Positions 1 to 11,722 are shown, numbered from the stretch's first letter. The stretch is DNA of 64,000 nucleotides from Adenanthera pavonina (GCA_026686845.1 JAIVEN010000015.1:5285001-5349000); one strand, 5' to 3'. Program-made: numbers and translations. Notes: generated by a model from the sequence alone, not told the origin.

Positions 1-483
1 AGTGGAATTCAAAAATTTTAGGAACAATTTAAATATTTTTTTACGGTTTTTGAATTATCTTTGTTATTAATATAAAATTTGAAATTTGAACTTGAACAAC
101 ATTTAACTCTAACAATAATATCTAAAAGATATAAATACAAATGAAATAAATATTATTATAATTATTAAAAATAATTTCTTAAATATATATAATAGATAGA
201 TAGGAAGGAGATAATAAATAGATTGAATCTTTACGATTAAGCTTCTTAATCTTATCTTAATCTCAAATATAAGATAGATAAATATCCATATATATTAGTA
301 CCAAGATACCATGTGCCAATAATCATATAATCTACAGCGACGAGAAGGCAAAGGAAAGTACAACGGCGAATTGGGTGGCTTAGATTTCTGAAGCTGATCC
401 TCTCCAATATAGAACAGCTGCCTTACTTCTGCGGCGGTTCTACACCAGTCGGATTCGTCGGAAAACTCCGGTATTTGAGATCG

Positions 484-1300
484 GTGGGTTATTCTTTTTC
501 TTTTTTCTTTTCCGCTCTATTTATTTTTCTTCTCTTATATATTTTGATTGAACGTGATGTATAAATAATGAGCCTGGATGATTGAAATTTTACGGTTCTC
601 AATACTTATGTAGTTATATTTGCATCCCCCTTCTTCATGTGCCGTCTTTATATATGCTGTTTCTCCGATTTTCTTTGCAGAATTAGTTGTGCCCACAGAG
701 TTTAATGGGTTATTGGATTCGTGGTTGTCTCCATATGTCATTGTTTTTGCCAATCTATTCCCATGGTATTCAATTCATATTATCTTGAATGCACGGCTAT
801 TTGAAAAAACACTTAATTCTCTCGATTGAGAAAACTTTTCATCTTTATTGATATTTATGGATATTTGAAAAGATTGGGCTTCCTAACATTTTCTTTGCCA
901 AACGGGTTCTATATATAGTTCTTGTCTTTTGCTCTTCTATATGGTTGTGATGCTAGTAGCAAGTAATAACTCCATATCTGAAACTGAACTTTCAGTTTGA
1001 CATTGCTAATATGTAGAAGACATGTTTGATCATTTGCATGAGTTTAATGGGTTATTGGATTCGTGGTTGTCTCCATATGTCATTGTTTCTGTGAGTCTAT
1101 ATATTCCCATGGTATTCAATTCATATATATTATGTTGAATTAATGCATGGTAAAAACTTGTAGTAGTTATTCATGCAAAAAACTTCTCTCCATTGAGAGA
1201 GAACTTTAAATTTCATCTTGTGCATGGGATTACAAAATGCTAAGTATGTTTATTGACATTTGAAAAGATTGGCCTTCCTAACATTTTCTTTGCCAAACAG
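484..1300 (+). other. 5' leader intron with internal tandem duplication
   Basis: The leader of the crooked-neck copy appears to be spliced. A likely donor is the GT at 484-485 (GATCG|GTGGGT). The acceptor is CCAAACAG at about 1293-1300, 22 bp before the ATG at 1323. Inside the intron a unit of about 342 bp is repeated (about 700-1041 and 1042-1300): both halves contain the GGGTTATTGGATTCGTGG stretch and the CATTTTCTTTGCCAAAC acceptor stretch. The upstream unit reads CAAACGGG, the downstream one CAAACAGG, so only the second keeps the AG. A further possible acceptor is TTTCTTTGCAG near 680. The sister copy (about 36538-37139) has the same arrangement. Exon borders are inferred, with no transcript evidence. 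Confidence 0.6.
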
Positions 1301-1322
1301 GTTCTATACATATCCTTGAACC

Positions 1323-2231
1323 ATGTCTTCAGCCAAAGTAGCTGACTCAAGCCTTGGTTACCTCACTAGGAAGGACACTGAAGTGAAACTTCCTCGACTC
1401 ACCAGGGTTAAGAACGAAACCCCAGCTCCAGTGCAGATCACAGCAGAGCAGATTCTTCGTGAGGCTCGAGAGCGACATGAGGCTGAAATCCGCCGTCCGA
1501 AGCAGCAGATTACTGATGCTGCTGAGCTTGCTGAGTATCGCCTACGCAAACGGAAAGAGTTCGAGGACTTAATCAGACGTGCTCGATGGGACACAAGCGT
1601 TTGGATCAAGTATGCTCAATGGGAAGAGTCACAAAAAGACTTCAATCGTGCTCGTTCTGTTTGGGAAAGAGCACTAGAGGTAGACTACAAGAACCACACA
1701 GTGTGGCTCAAATATGCTGAGGTAGAGATGAAGAATAAGTTCATAAACCATGCTAGGAATGTTTGGGACCGGGCGGTTACTCTTTTGCCAAGAGTAGATC
1801 AATTGTGGTACAAATATATTCACATGGAGGAGATGCTTGGCAACGTGGCCGGTGCAAGGCAAATTTTTGAGAGGTGGATGAGTTGGAACCCTGACCAGCA
1901 GGGATGGCTTTCGTACATTAAGTTTGAGCTCAGATATAATGAAGTTGAGCGAGCTAGAGGGATATTTGAGCGATTTGTTCTGTGCCACCCAAAGGTTAGT
2001 GCTTGGATACGTTATGCCAAGTTTGAGATGAAGAATTGGGAGGTGGCAAGAGCAAGAAATGTTTATGAAAGGGCAGTGGAGAAGCTGGATGATGATGATG
2101 AGGCAGCAGAGCAGCTTCTTGTTGCCTTTGCTGAGTTTGAAGAAAGATGCGGAGAAACAGAGCGCGCGAGTTGTATACGTAAATTTTCTTCTGATTACTT
2201 TGCCAGGGGACGGGGCAATAGAGGTGTCTAA
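1323..2231 (+). CDS. Truncated crooked-neck-like HAT-repeat protein, copy 1
   Basis: The 302-residue reading frame matches the N-terminal part of crooked neck (CRN/Clf1/Syf3), a scaffold of the Prp19-associated (NTC) spliceosome complex in the nucleus. Visible are the N-terminal segment (TRVKNETPAPVQITAEQI) and a run of half-a-TPR repeats with the W-x2-Y ... E ... AR-x-V/I-x-ER-A pattern, for example WIKYAQWEESQKDFNRARSV and WLKYAEVEMKNKFINHARNV, continuing to about residue 290. Full-length plant proteins are roughly 700 residues, so more than half is missing. After the FAEFEERCGETE repeat the frame runs into a stop where the family continues GRAEdLY-KF; alignment with the fragment at 11497-11722 suggests small indels here. 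The start is the ATG just after the intron acceptor. It is open and about 97% identical in protein to the copy at 37162, but is likely a truncated paralog or young pseudogene. Confidence 0.75.
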   Translation: MSSAKVADSSLGYLTRKDTEVKLPRLTRVKNETPAPVQITAEQILREARERHEAEIRRPKQQITDAAELAEYRLRKRKEFEDLIRRARWDTSVWIKYAQWEESQKDFNRARSVWERALEVDYKNHTVWLKYAEVEMKNKFINHARNVWDRAVTLLPRVDQLWYKYIHMEEMLGNVAGARQIFERWMSWNPDQQGWLSYIKFELRYNEVERARGIFERFVLCHPKVSAWIRYAKFEMKNWEVARARNVYERAVEKLDDDDEAAEQLLVAFAEFEERCGETERASCIRKFSSDYFARGRGNRGV

Positions 2232-2340
2232 GAACTATATGTACCTGTTTCATGATGTTTTGTAAAAAATAATACAGATTTGCCATAAAATTATATTCAG
2301 TGGGAAACCATTAATTTTATAAATTAAAAACAAAATTCAA

Positions 2341-3596
2341 ACATCAATCACTCCATATATATATATATGTGTGTGTGTATAAGTCTAAACTTGTATTATT
2401 TACATGCTAAAACAATAGTTTGGATAGATCCATACAAGTGAAATATCTCAATTTAGCAAGGAGCATAAGCCTCTCATCCCTAACTAACATATATATATAT
2501 ATATATATGGAGTAAAACTAGTTAAAAGGGGTCTACTTTTATCTTAAATAGCCTATACTAGATATTGTTAAATCCATAAAAATTGATCAATAAGCTATCA
2601 GAAAGAATGCTTGGAGGGCCATATGAGAATTGATGATAAAACTATTGCTACAAGATAAGATTTAAATATCATTCAAGTTTGAAACATTGGAATGATTAAG
2701 AATTTGAATTTGAATTTGAATGATTCTACATTGTTCATAGGCTATTATGATTTATGAATGGTATTAGTTGTTATAAATTTCATTATATATAATGAAATTA
2801 CTATTTGTATGGTAGAAATTTAGCTAGATATGAAAAATAATACATAATCAATTTTTACTTATTTCATGAAATGATTATCAACCAAATTTATTACTATTTT
2901 TTTATTTTTAATATAGTGATAAATGAATGTAATTTATTAATTGACAGTTCCATAGAACTTAGTATAAAGTGAAGAAGAGAATATAAAATTAAGAGGAGGC
3001 AATTCCCAATCAAATGGGAATTTGTTTCCACGAGAAAATCATCCTATGCCATACATTAATTTAATTTACTAAATTTAGTTACATAAAATCATATAACCTA
3101 TGGAATAGTAGTTTAAAATATTTCTTTTAATACAATATTCTATTTTTTAAATGTCAAAGCTACTTTTTAAATGAATTTAGGTATTCTCTATAAATAGGCT
3201 AATAAAACATAAAGTTGTATAATTTTACAAAATATGTATAGAATTAATGGAAAAAATAATAATAATGGGGTCAAGGCAACTCCCCGGATTTTTTCCTTTT
3301 TTTTGGATCAGTTGAGAGGCTATTTATTGAACGGGCAATAGAAGGTCCATACTAAATGGGATTTTTTTTTTCTTTTAATAAATCCACCGATATTTCCATT
3401 GCAGCGTATGATGCGTGTGTATTAATTACCCACAATCTTTTGATGCATTCTTGCAACACATATAAAAATGTCAGTCAATGATTTACATATGAGAAATCAA
3501 ATAATAAATATGCCAAGAGATTAGTATACTCTATGACAAATTTTAACACGAAACAAAATACTAAATACATGTAGAAAAAATATTTAAATTAGTGGT
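2341..3596. other. AT-rich 3' flank and intergenic DNA
   Basis: This is the 3' flank of the crooked-neck copy (shared with copy 2 to about 2940), with short (TA)n/(GT)n runs near 2357-2380 and 2490-2509, then unremarkable AT-rich DNA. No coding signal was seen. Confidence 0.6.
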
Positions 3597-4075
3597 GCAT
3601 AAAAACCGGATAAAATCATGTTAAGATTGGGGTTGATTTGGTTTTAAAAAATATTTAAAAATAAAAAATAAGTTAATTTTTTTATTAACAAAAATATAAT
3701 TATATTCATTTAAAATATATTTTTTAAAAAAATAATATTATAATCAAAAGTAACATTTATTAAAATTATAAATATTTAATAATAATGCATTTTTTTACAT
3801 AATATGAAGAATTCATTATAAAATTTTAAATAATATTAAAATAATAAATTCTTAAAAATTTTCATAATAAAAATATAACCAATTTATTTTATATATGGTG
3901 TCAAAAAAATATCATATAAAATTTTTTAAAAAACATATAAAATTATATATATACTAGGATCGGGCAAGACCGGATTTGTCCTCAACTTGGTGCTTAACCC
4001 AACTCAATTTTTAAAACCAACCTAATCTATCAGGTAGGACTAGGCACACCGTATTAGTTGAACACTGCAAATTTA
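3597..4075 (-). repeat. Dispersed repeat, shortened copy (related to 14556-15395)
   Basis: This stretch is similar to 14556-15395 in opposite orientation. One end has GTGCATAAAAACCGGATAAA, the other a CCAACCTAATCTATCAGGTAGGACTAGGC segment whose reverse complement is near 14590-14640. The middle AT-rich part (AATCAAAAGTAACATTTATT) also matches in reverse complement. The two copies are probably members of one non-autonomous DNA-transposon family, but no clean terminal repeats or target duplication could be set. Confidence 0.55.
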
Positions 4076-4816
4076 ATTGAATATTTTTTCCCAATATCAC
4101 TATGTTAAGTATGGAGAACCATCTTACAAAATTCGGAGTTTTTTTTTTTTGGGCCCCCCAGTTGCCCTCCAATTCGACTTCCACGAGAAGTCACAAAATG
4201 AGCTTATTTAGGAAGTCACGATTCTCCATCTAGAATAATATTCTTTCATATTTTTAACTCACTCAATTTTTTCCCTTCATTCTTCTCTTAAAAAGAATTA
4301 ACTAATCTTCCTTCTTGAATAATCTAAAAGAATTTTGTTATACATTTCAATGCCTTAATCAAGTAATAAGTTTTATGTAAAAGAATAAATTACGAAATAT
4401 AAAATTCCTATTGAGTATCTTCATTGAAAGAAAAAAAAACTCGAAGTTTTGCAAAATCGTTGTTGACATTTAACAACGATCTCCCACAAAAAATTACAAA
4501 GCTCACTTACTCAGGATTTTGTTATACATTTCAAGGCCTTAATCAAGTAATAAGTTTTGTAAATAATAAGTTATGGAATATATAATTTCTCTTGACTATC
4601 CTCATCAAAAAGAAATGAATGTAAATAAAACAAATAAATGAAAATGCTAGTGAAAACACTGTCACCCAAAATGTCTAGTCAGACTTCTCTAATAATTATT
4701 TATCAATGGGCTACGTGTATACAATCCATGATTGCTCTGGCAAAAAACATCCTTTTCCACCTGCTGCTAAGCAGCCTCTAGCTACGTACAAATGTAAATC
4801 TTGAAGGGAGATACCA

Positions 4817-6393
4817 GGCTCTTTTACCGGATACAACAAATAAAAAATAAAATTATTAAAATATTATAAGTTAAATATTATTTTTTAATATATTATAAAT
4901 TTTATTTCTCGATATCATTGACACCAAGATAAAAATTACAATTTTACACATCTCAATTTACATCAAATCAAGATATATATTTTTTATTTTTTTAACCTAT
5001 ACGGCCTGCCACCCTGCCACCCTACCCCCACATACCCACACCCACACCCACACCCATTCCCCCCTCTCTCCCACCGTGTACTCCCCCTCCCCCCAAAATA
5101 TAATTATAATATATATTATTTATATTTATAATTATAATATATTACATATTAAAAAAAATTTTATTTAAATTTTTAAAATATAATAAAAATTTTAAAATTT
5201 TATTTAATTCAATTAAAAGGATAAATATTTTAAAAGACCTCTATAAAATTATTTTTAATTTAAAAGATATTAAAAATTTTAATTAATCTCATTTAACCTA
5301 CGATATTTTACTTTGATTATAAATATAAGATTATTTTTAAAATATGAAATGGTATTTATTACATATTTTAAAAAAATATCTATATGTAATTCATTCCAAA
5401 GAGAGAGAAAGAAATTAAATAAGAACAATTTTGGAATAATGACTTTGAGTTTTGAAAAAATTAATGTAGTTAACTAATTTAAACTCGCATTCTTAATCCA
5501 CATAATTCGGTTAAAATGATCCTATATTAAGTACCAAAGGATCTTATATTAAGAAATTGGAAATCTCGATACTAATTGAGATAGATGATCAGATTCTTAA
5601 TATAACGAAATTTTTAGAGGGAGAACTTTCTAAAAATTTCGTTATATTAAGAATCTGATCATCTATCTCAATTAGTATCGAGATTTCCAATTTCTTAATA
5701 TAGGACCTTTTGATACTTAATATGAGACCATTTTAACTGAACTATGTGGATTAAGAATGCGAGTTAAAATTAGTTAACTACATTAATTTTTTCAAAACTC
5801 AAAGTCATTATTCTAAAACTGTTCTTATTTAATTTCTTTCTCTCTTTTTGGAATGAATTACATATATATATTTTTTTAAAATATGTAATAAATACTATTT
5901 CATATCTTAAAAATAATTTTATATTTATAATCAAAGTAAAATATCATAGGTTAAATGAGATTAATTAAAATTTTTAATATCTTTTAAATTAAAAATAATT
6001 TTATAGAGGTCTTTTAAAATATTTATCTCTTTATTTGAATTAAATAAAATTTTAAAATTTTTATTATATTTTAAAAATCCAAATAAAATTTATTTTAATA
6101 TGTAATATATTATAATTATAAATATAAATAATATATATTATAATTATATAATTATATTTTGGGGGTGGGGGAGTACGCGGTGGGAGAGAGGGGGAAATGG
6201 GTGTGGGTGTGTGGGGGTAGGGTGGCAGGCTTTATAGATTAAAAAAATAAAAAATACATGTGTAAAATTGTAAGTTTTATCTCGGTGTTAATCACATCAA
6301 AAAGAAAAATTTATAGTATATTGAAAAATAATATTTGACTTATAGTATTTTGATAATTTCATTTTTTATTTGTTGTATCTGGGTATAATTTTC
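4817..6393. mobile_element. Fold-back element, near-perfect 1.58-kb palindrome (Mutator-like)
   Basis: Two arms of about 800 bp (4817-5617) and 764 bp (5630-6393) are reverse complements with only scattered mismatches and small indels, separated by a loop of about 12 bp. The palindrome includes a GC-rich C-tract (about 5020-5095) mirrored by a G-tract (about 6160-6230). The element is bracketed by a perfect 9-bp direct repeat, GAGATACCA, at 4808-4816 and 6394-6402. Long terminal inverted repeats, a terminal G and a 9-bp target duplication are what Mutator-superfamily (MULE) elements show. There is no transposase frame, so it would need a partner element. A transcript through it would fold into a hairpin of about 780 bp and could feed small-RNA production; that is inference. 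Confidence 0.85.
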
Positions 6394-6402
6394 GAGATAC
6401 CA

Positions 6403-7261
6403 TCCAAATCCACCTTTAGCTCCATCTGTAATATAGAGATCTGTAAATGTGGAAATTACTACAAATTAGAAGCAAACACACAAAATAACAATAGTCAGAA
6501 CTGACGCAAGAACGAAGGCATAAATTGCCCCACCCCTCTTGTCTGTCCTCTTATTTGCGTCTGGAATAAGCATGAAGGAGAAGTGCAAAATTTTTTGACA
6601 AAAACAGAAATAAGTAATCAGACAAGCCAATACATCAAGTGTAAACTTTAAAACCCATGCATTTCAATGGTAATCAGAAAATGTCATTGCATTTCATAAG
6701 AATAAGGGTACAATTTACCAATATTTCTACACATGTGAACCTTTTTTCCTTTTCCTAAATCACCAGTCAAGTGAAACCCAAAACAATTTTCTTTCTCCAC
6801 CAATCAACAACTAAGAATTTAACATGAAACAAATCTCCTTAATCTAGCTAAAATGAAGGGCTATTTTCCATTTAGCAAGCAAGGAAGAAAAAAAGGATGC
6901 AACAAATTTGTGGTAAAGGGCAGAAGAAGCAGTTTGAGTGTCTCTTGTTCCAACCAAATACTCTAACCTTCCAGCTTTTGTGTGTACAAACTCCTGATGT
7001 ATTTCTGCCACACACATCAAATTCTCAGTAAAATTATAATTCATAGACTAGGCCTGCTCTGTTGTAATTATCATTGGGCATGTCAGCAATTCCACCACAT
7101 TTGTGCTTTCTGAGTCATCAGAGCATCACATTTCCTACCTATGCATTAAGTTCTTCCCTTTCAATTCGCATGGGCTTACCAAACTCCGATACAACTCCAA
7201 GCACCAACATGACCAACATGACCAGGACATGGCAAAAAACATATGAAAGAGTGTCAAAATT
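6403..7261. other. Intergenic, weak minus-strand coding hints
   Basis: No recognised gene. On the minus strand a short open stretch at 7149-7226 (MLVMLVLGVVSEFGKPMRIE..., ending at a TAG) and another at 6844-7044 look slightly more protein-like than the background. They could be terminal exons of a small gene whose 5' part lies near 8.4-8.9 kb. I do not recognise a family, so this stays a hint. Confidence 0.25.
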
Positions 7262-8052
7262 ATCAAAGGTGGATTTAGGGGGGACTAGTATGAGCCATGG
7301 TCCCCCCAAGTTGTAAATTTTTGCTTACTTTATATGTATTTTTTGGACCAAGTTTTTATATTGGATTAAGATTATATATTTTTGGCCACCCAAATTTATA
7401 CATTATTTTAAAAATAGGTTAAAAATTTAAAAAGTCAACATTCTCTCTCTTATTTTATTAAATACCAATTCACTATCTCTTTTTCTTTTAATTAAGAATT
7501 TTTTTCAGTTTCCCTCTCACACTTATTTTTTTTTACCTTTTTCTTAGTTTACTATTCCTTTTCACTTCTTTTTTTTATTCTTTTTGTCTTTCTTTTATTT
7601 TTTAGGGTTTTTTATCATTGACTAAAAAGTAATAGAAGGATAGCCATTATTAAATAATGACATAAAAGTATAATTTTAGTAAAAAATAATGTAAAGGAAT
7701 AATTACCACCATATATCTCTTTTTTTTATGTAGTAAGGCTTTTATATATGTGTGTGTATGTATCCAAATCCCTATAGTCACTCAAACAACTTTTAATTTT
7801 TTATTTAGTGATCATACATCATGTAAACAAATTAAAATCTAGGCTTCATTAATTTTTTTAATTATATAGGTAAACTTTTGTAAGTTTTTAATTTTTAGAT
7901 TTTTATATTATTATAACGATTAATCCTTTTAGTATATTATAAAATTAATTTTGAAAAACTTATTGAAATAAATATAAAAAATAAAAAATAAAATTATATA
8001 CATCAACATAAAAAAATGGCCCCCCAAGGTTTCAATCCTATCCGCCCCTAAG
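7262..8052. mobile_element. Non-autonomous repeat with GGGGCGGAT-type inverted ends
   Basis: The left end reads AAAGGTGGATTTAGGGGGGA and the right end, in reverse complement, CTTAGGGGCGGATAGG followed by a CCTTGGGGGG stretch. These are imperfect inverted ends around about 790 bp of AT-rich non-coding DNA. Similar G-rich ends occur at 42827-42890 and 54112-54235. The type is common in plant genomes; superfamily and target duplication could not be settled. Confidence 0.5.
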
Positions 8053-8367
8053 AATTAATATTGTTGGATGCAATATTTGAAAGGAGCTAAAATGTTTATG
8101 CCACTGTCCTCTCTCTCTCTGCTGTGTTTCACCCTTATTTATGCAGGATAGTACAACTGCAAAAACACTCAACACTCAAAGGTCATATCTGAAGGGAGCT
8201 AAAATGTTTATATGCATGGAAATGTAAATCAAGCAGTTCAATCAAGATGCATCGTAATTTTCAACCTCATTTTTATTTCAATCAAGTAAAGCTCGTATTC
8301 CAATGAATTTAGAACCAACAAAAAAAAATACAAAAAAGAAAAGAAAAGAAAAGCAAATAGTGCAAGT

Positions 8368-8940
8368 CTACCTCACAAAAAAAGGAAAATTAAAAACGAA
8401 ACATCCCTGTTTTCTACAAATTACCTCATCCCAACATTCCACAAGTTCAAAGAGGAAGAGAGAGCGTGTGTGAATATTGCAACAAAGATGAAACCCATGT
8501 TTGCAGATTTGCCTTTCTCCACAAGCAACACTGCCAGAGCACGGCACTTTTTCTACACAAGAAGACTCCATGTTGCTAATCCCATCCATCGCTCTAAGGA
8601 AAAAACGAAACCGAAATAGAATCGTGCAGATGAAGTAAAGCTCTCACCTTCTAAGAGGAAGCGTGATGAGTAAGGATGATTAGCACCTTCTGAGAAAGAG
8701 AGAAAAGCAACTGTGGGAAAGGGAAGTTGTTGCGATTTTGTATCTAGAATAATCTATATATTTTCACACGAAGATCATCGCATCTGGTGATGATCTCTGG
8801 CAGACGGCGGCACTGATTTCTTGGTGACGAACAGTAAGAAGCAGAAGTTGAATCGTTCCTCGCTATTGGGTTGCACCGATTTGAGAGGAGGGAGTAATGG
8901 AAGTTAGAGCGAGAGAGAAAAAAGGACGTAAGGTGCAAGA
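8368..8940 (-). other. Possible 5' end of an unrecognised minus-strand gene
   Basis: GC content rises here relative to both sides. On the minus strand a pyrimidine-rich leader-like stretch (about 8940-8740) is followed by an ATG at 8587-8589 and an open frame of 73 codons (MDGISNMESSCVEKVPCSGS...) containing a plausible donor (GATGAG|GTAATTTG) near 8420-8430. No family is recognisable. It may be the first exon of a gene continuing toward 7 kb, a non-coding transcript, or nothing. Confidence 0.25.
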
Positions 8941-9683
8941 AGATTCTAGACTGAAGAGAAGGGTGGAACTGGCTCCTCAGACAAGCCAGAGTTGGCTTCT
9001 TGTGGAATCCTTCCAGTCAAAGCTTACAGAAGAAGCCATCAACTCATTATATTCTAATTAACCCGTGAAAAAAACGCACAAGCCCCCGTCCGCGTCCAAC
9101 CCAGATTGCAGGGTGCTAAGAACAGTAAAAACAGTGTACCAATGGTATTCCTTTCAGGGATATATAAATTTAACCTCAGACATGAACGTGTTGAGTTTGA
9201 GGAGTCCCATTCATATACATGCTTACACACATATTCCCAAATTGTATTTGATTGCGTTTTTATATTTATAATTTTGATTCTTATTTATTATTTATTATTT
9301 TTTTTTAATTTTTTAGTGTTTGTCACGATAAACTAAATCTTTATAAACTATCAAAGCATAAAATATCACTCAATTAGTCCATGAGTGACGAGTCATCATG
9401 AGTACCTATAGTTATGTCTTATTTTTAATATTTAGGGTTCCAATGACTTTTTTTAGTTAAACATAAAAATAAATAATAAAAATAAATAAGATGAAATCCT
9501 TTTCTTTTCTTCATATTTTTCTCTTTGCCTTCATGTTTTGAGTAATAACATTATAGCCATTTGGGTATCAATCATGAAACTATGAGTAATAAAGTAATCA
9601 TAGATACTAATTGATTTTTTTAAAGGTCCATGTAATAATTTTACTTTAAACTTTTTTTTGGTATATAACCATAATCATGTATC

Positions 9684-10192
9684 TAGAGCCGGGAATATGG
9701 GTTAAACCCGATGAGTTAGCCCATTTAACCCGAAGAAAATAATGGGATGGGCTTGAAATTTGAGAGCTTTTATAAGAAACGGGCTTTTGAGCCTGAGCCC
9801 ATTTGACCCGATCAAAAAATGGGCTGGTCGACATGGGCCACGGGCTGGCCCGTTTAGCCTTTTTTTTTTAAATATTTTTCTTAGTTAATGATTTTAATAA
9901 TAATAATGAATGATGATGTTGATAATTAATATGTAGTTAGTTTTAATTATCTTGATTTAAATAATTATGTATATAAAGAGAAAAGTTTATATTATTTTAT
10001 AAATGTTAAATTAGATTAAAAATTAGAAAAAATTTTAAAAAAATACGGGTCCATGGGCTAACCCATAACCTGTTGAATATGAGCTGAACTTAAAAAAATA
10101 TTGCCCATTTTATAAATAGGCTTTTGGGTCCGGCCTGTATTAGGCCCGACTGGTGACAGGCAGACCCAGGTGAGCTTGAATTCCAACCTCTA
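9684..10192. mobile_element. hAT-type MITE
   Basis: This 509-bp non-coding element is dense in GGGC/GCCC and CCCGA motifs. Its ends are TAGAGCCGGGAAT (left) and, in reverse complement from the right, TAGAGGTTGGAAT, an imperfect terminal inverted repeat. The 8 bp outside each end, CATGTATC (9676-9683) and CATCTATT (10193-10200), agree at 6 of 8 positions, consistent with an aged 8-bp hAT target duplication. No transposase is present. Confidence 0.6.
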
Positions 10193-10963
10193 CATCTATT
10201 TTACTTTTGGTAGTAGGAGGTCTATAGCTTACAACCTATCTATGTCAGCTCTAGCGATCTTTCCTAGCTTTCCATGGAGATAAAAGCATATTTAAGCATT
10301 AGAAATCACTCAAGAAAAAAAAATTTTTTGGCTTGAGAAATCACTCAAGAATGGAGCAATAGTTACAAAATTGCAATAAAAATTTGCAAATTTAAAAAAA
10401 ATCCATGAATCTGATTACAAATGTCTAAATTAAAAATAAATTAAGAATTATGTCATTTTATCAAACTTCTTTGAAGTGGATATAATAGATAATAGATAAA
10501 TTATTCAATGCTTTGCATTCATTTATAATTATATTAAAAATATAATAAAAATAATAATAAATTTGGTTAATAGTTATTTCATGAAATAAATAAAAATTGA
10601 TCATGTATTATTTTTCATATCTGAGTAAATTTCTACCATGTAAATATGAATTTCATTATATATAATAAAATTTATAATAAATTACATTATTCATAAATCG
10701 TAACAGCAAATTAGAAATAAGCCTCTTGCATGAAATCTAAGATGAGACATCATAAAAAGTGTAGCTTTCTACATATTTTTATTAAAATTCAAATTCTTAC
10801 ATTATTCTTATGTTTCAAATATCAACGATATTTAAATCTTGTTTAATAGCAACAGTTTTATCATCAAATTCTCATATGGCCCTCTGAGAATTCTTTTGAG
10901 AGCCTATTAATTAATTTTTATGGATTTAACAATCTTGCTCAGGCTACTCAGCCTAAAAGGTAA

Positions 10964-11129
10964 GTACCTATTTAGATTATTTTTTTGTAAAAAATTTTTT
11001 AGAATAATCACAGTTTATAAAAATAAAGTTTGGATAAAAGTAGATAAATTTACTATAAATCTGTTTAAATAAAAAAATTATAGTTAGAAATCATAATTTA
11101 GTTTATAAAAATACAAACCAAACAGGTAC
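10964..11129. mobile_element. Tourist-type (PIF/Harbinger) MITE
   Basis: This 166-bp element is flanked by TAA at 10961-10963 and 11130-11132. Terminal inverted repeats are GTACCTATTTAGATT (left) and GTACCTGTTTGGTTT (right, reverse complement). Internal sequence (CACAGTTTATAAAAAT, AAGTTTGGATAAAAGTA) is shared with the element at 43876-44048, so they are one family. The TAA/TTA duplication and the G-TTTGG ends fit Tourist-like PIF/Harbinger derivatives. Confidence 0.7.
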
Positions 11130-11496
11130 TAAATCTCTTCAAACTAATTATACTCTAAACATAGATGTTAGTTAGGAACGAGAGGTTCTATACTCTTTAC
11201 TAAATTGAGATATTTTCTTTGTATTGATCTATCCATATGATTGTTTTATGATATAACTAAATGTGGGCTCTTGCAATAACAAATTTTGTAAGTGAAATAT
11301 ATTCAAGGCTTGTAAATAATACAATTTTAGACTTATATACATTTTGGGTGATTTATGTTTGAATTTTGTTTTTAATCTATAAAATTAATGGTTTCGCCCT
11401 GAATAATTTTATAACAAATCTATATTAATTTCTTATATCTAAAAATTTCTACTTGTGCATAATAAAATCATTATATAATTATAATGTGTCTTTTGA

Positions 11497-11722
11497 CTAA
11501 TACATTGCATAAAAAACGTTAACCTTTAAAGAAATTATAATATTGTAGTAGTACAAAACATAATCAAACAGACCCATATACTTCTTATACAACTCCAACT
11601 CTTCTGCCTGTCCCTCGGGAAAATGATCACAAGAAAATTTATATATACACCTTGCACCCTCTGTTTCTCCATCTTTCCTAAACTCAGCAAATACAAACAA
11701 AATGCTGCTCTAAAAATAAGGT
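11497..11722 (-). pseudogene. Crooked-neck HAT-repeat fragment (third copy)
   Basis: Minus-strand translation gives FAEFRKDGETEGARCIYKFS followed by DHFPEGQAEELELYKKYMG. This aligns with FAEFEERCGETE...CIRKFSSDYFARGRG of copies 1 and 2 and with the crooked-neck repeat FAEFEERCKETERARCIYKF. Nucleotide alignment continues upstream through AGAGCAGCATTTTGTTTG to about 11722, then stops after TTATTTTTAG, which resembles an intron acceptor. One codon is deleted and no start codon context remains. It keeps GQAEELELYKKY, closer to the ancestral GRAEdLYrKF than copies 1 and 2 are at that spot. It is a broken gene fragment. Confidence 0.7.

Larger units (their letters stand above)
1..2940 (+). repeat. 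Segmental duplication, copy 1 (crooked-neck locus)
   Basis: From the first base of the window to about 2940 the sequence matches 35627-38720 almost throughout: promoter-side AT-rich DNA, first exon, 5' intron, coding exon and 3' flank. Differences are scattered substitutions, an extra 18 bp in exon 1 of the other copy and an extra tandem unit in its upstream region. The match starts at base 1, so the true left edge may lie outside the window. The 3' match fades near 2940, where this copy turns to unrelated sequence while copy 2 continues into a repeat also found at 10.2-10.9 kb and 43.4 kb. Boundaries were judged by eye. Confidence 0.9.
10210..11722 (-). repeat. Third, inverted copy of the crooked-neck 3' region
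   Basis: Read on the minus strand, 11722 to about 10210 follows the same order as 2120-2940 and 37965-39070: end of the coding exon, 3' flank (GAAACCATTAATTTTATA...), the AATATCTCAATTTAGTA-like segment, the ATTTCATTATATATAAT segment, then the repeat with TTGAGTGATTTCT and CCATGGAAAGCTAG. Divergence is clearly higher than between copies 1 and 2, with several indels and one MITE insertion (10964-11129). Confidence 0.75.

Noticed and set aside
620..829. Open frame MHPPSSCAVF... conserved at 36407-36691
   Set aside because: It lies in the inferred leader intron; similarity between the two frames follows from the segmental duplication, and they diverge by frame-breaking indels.
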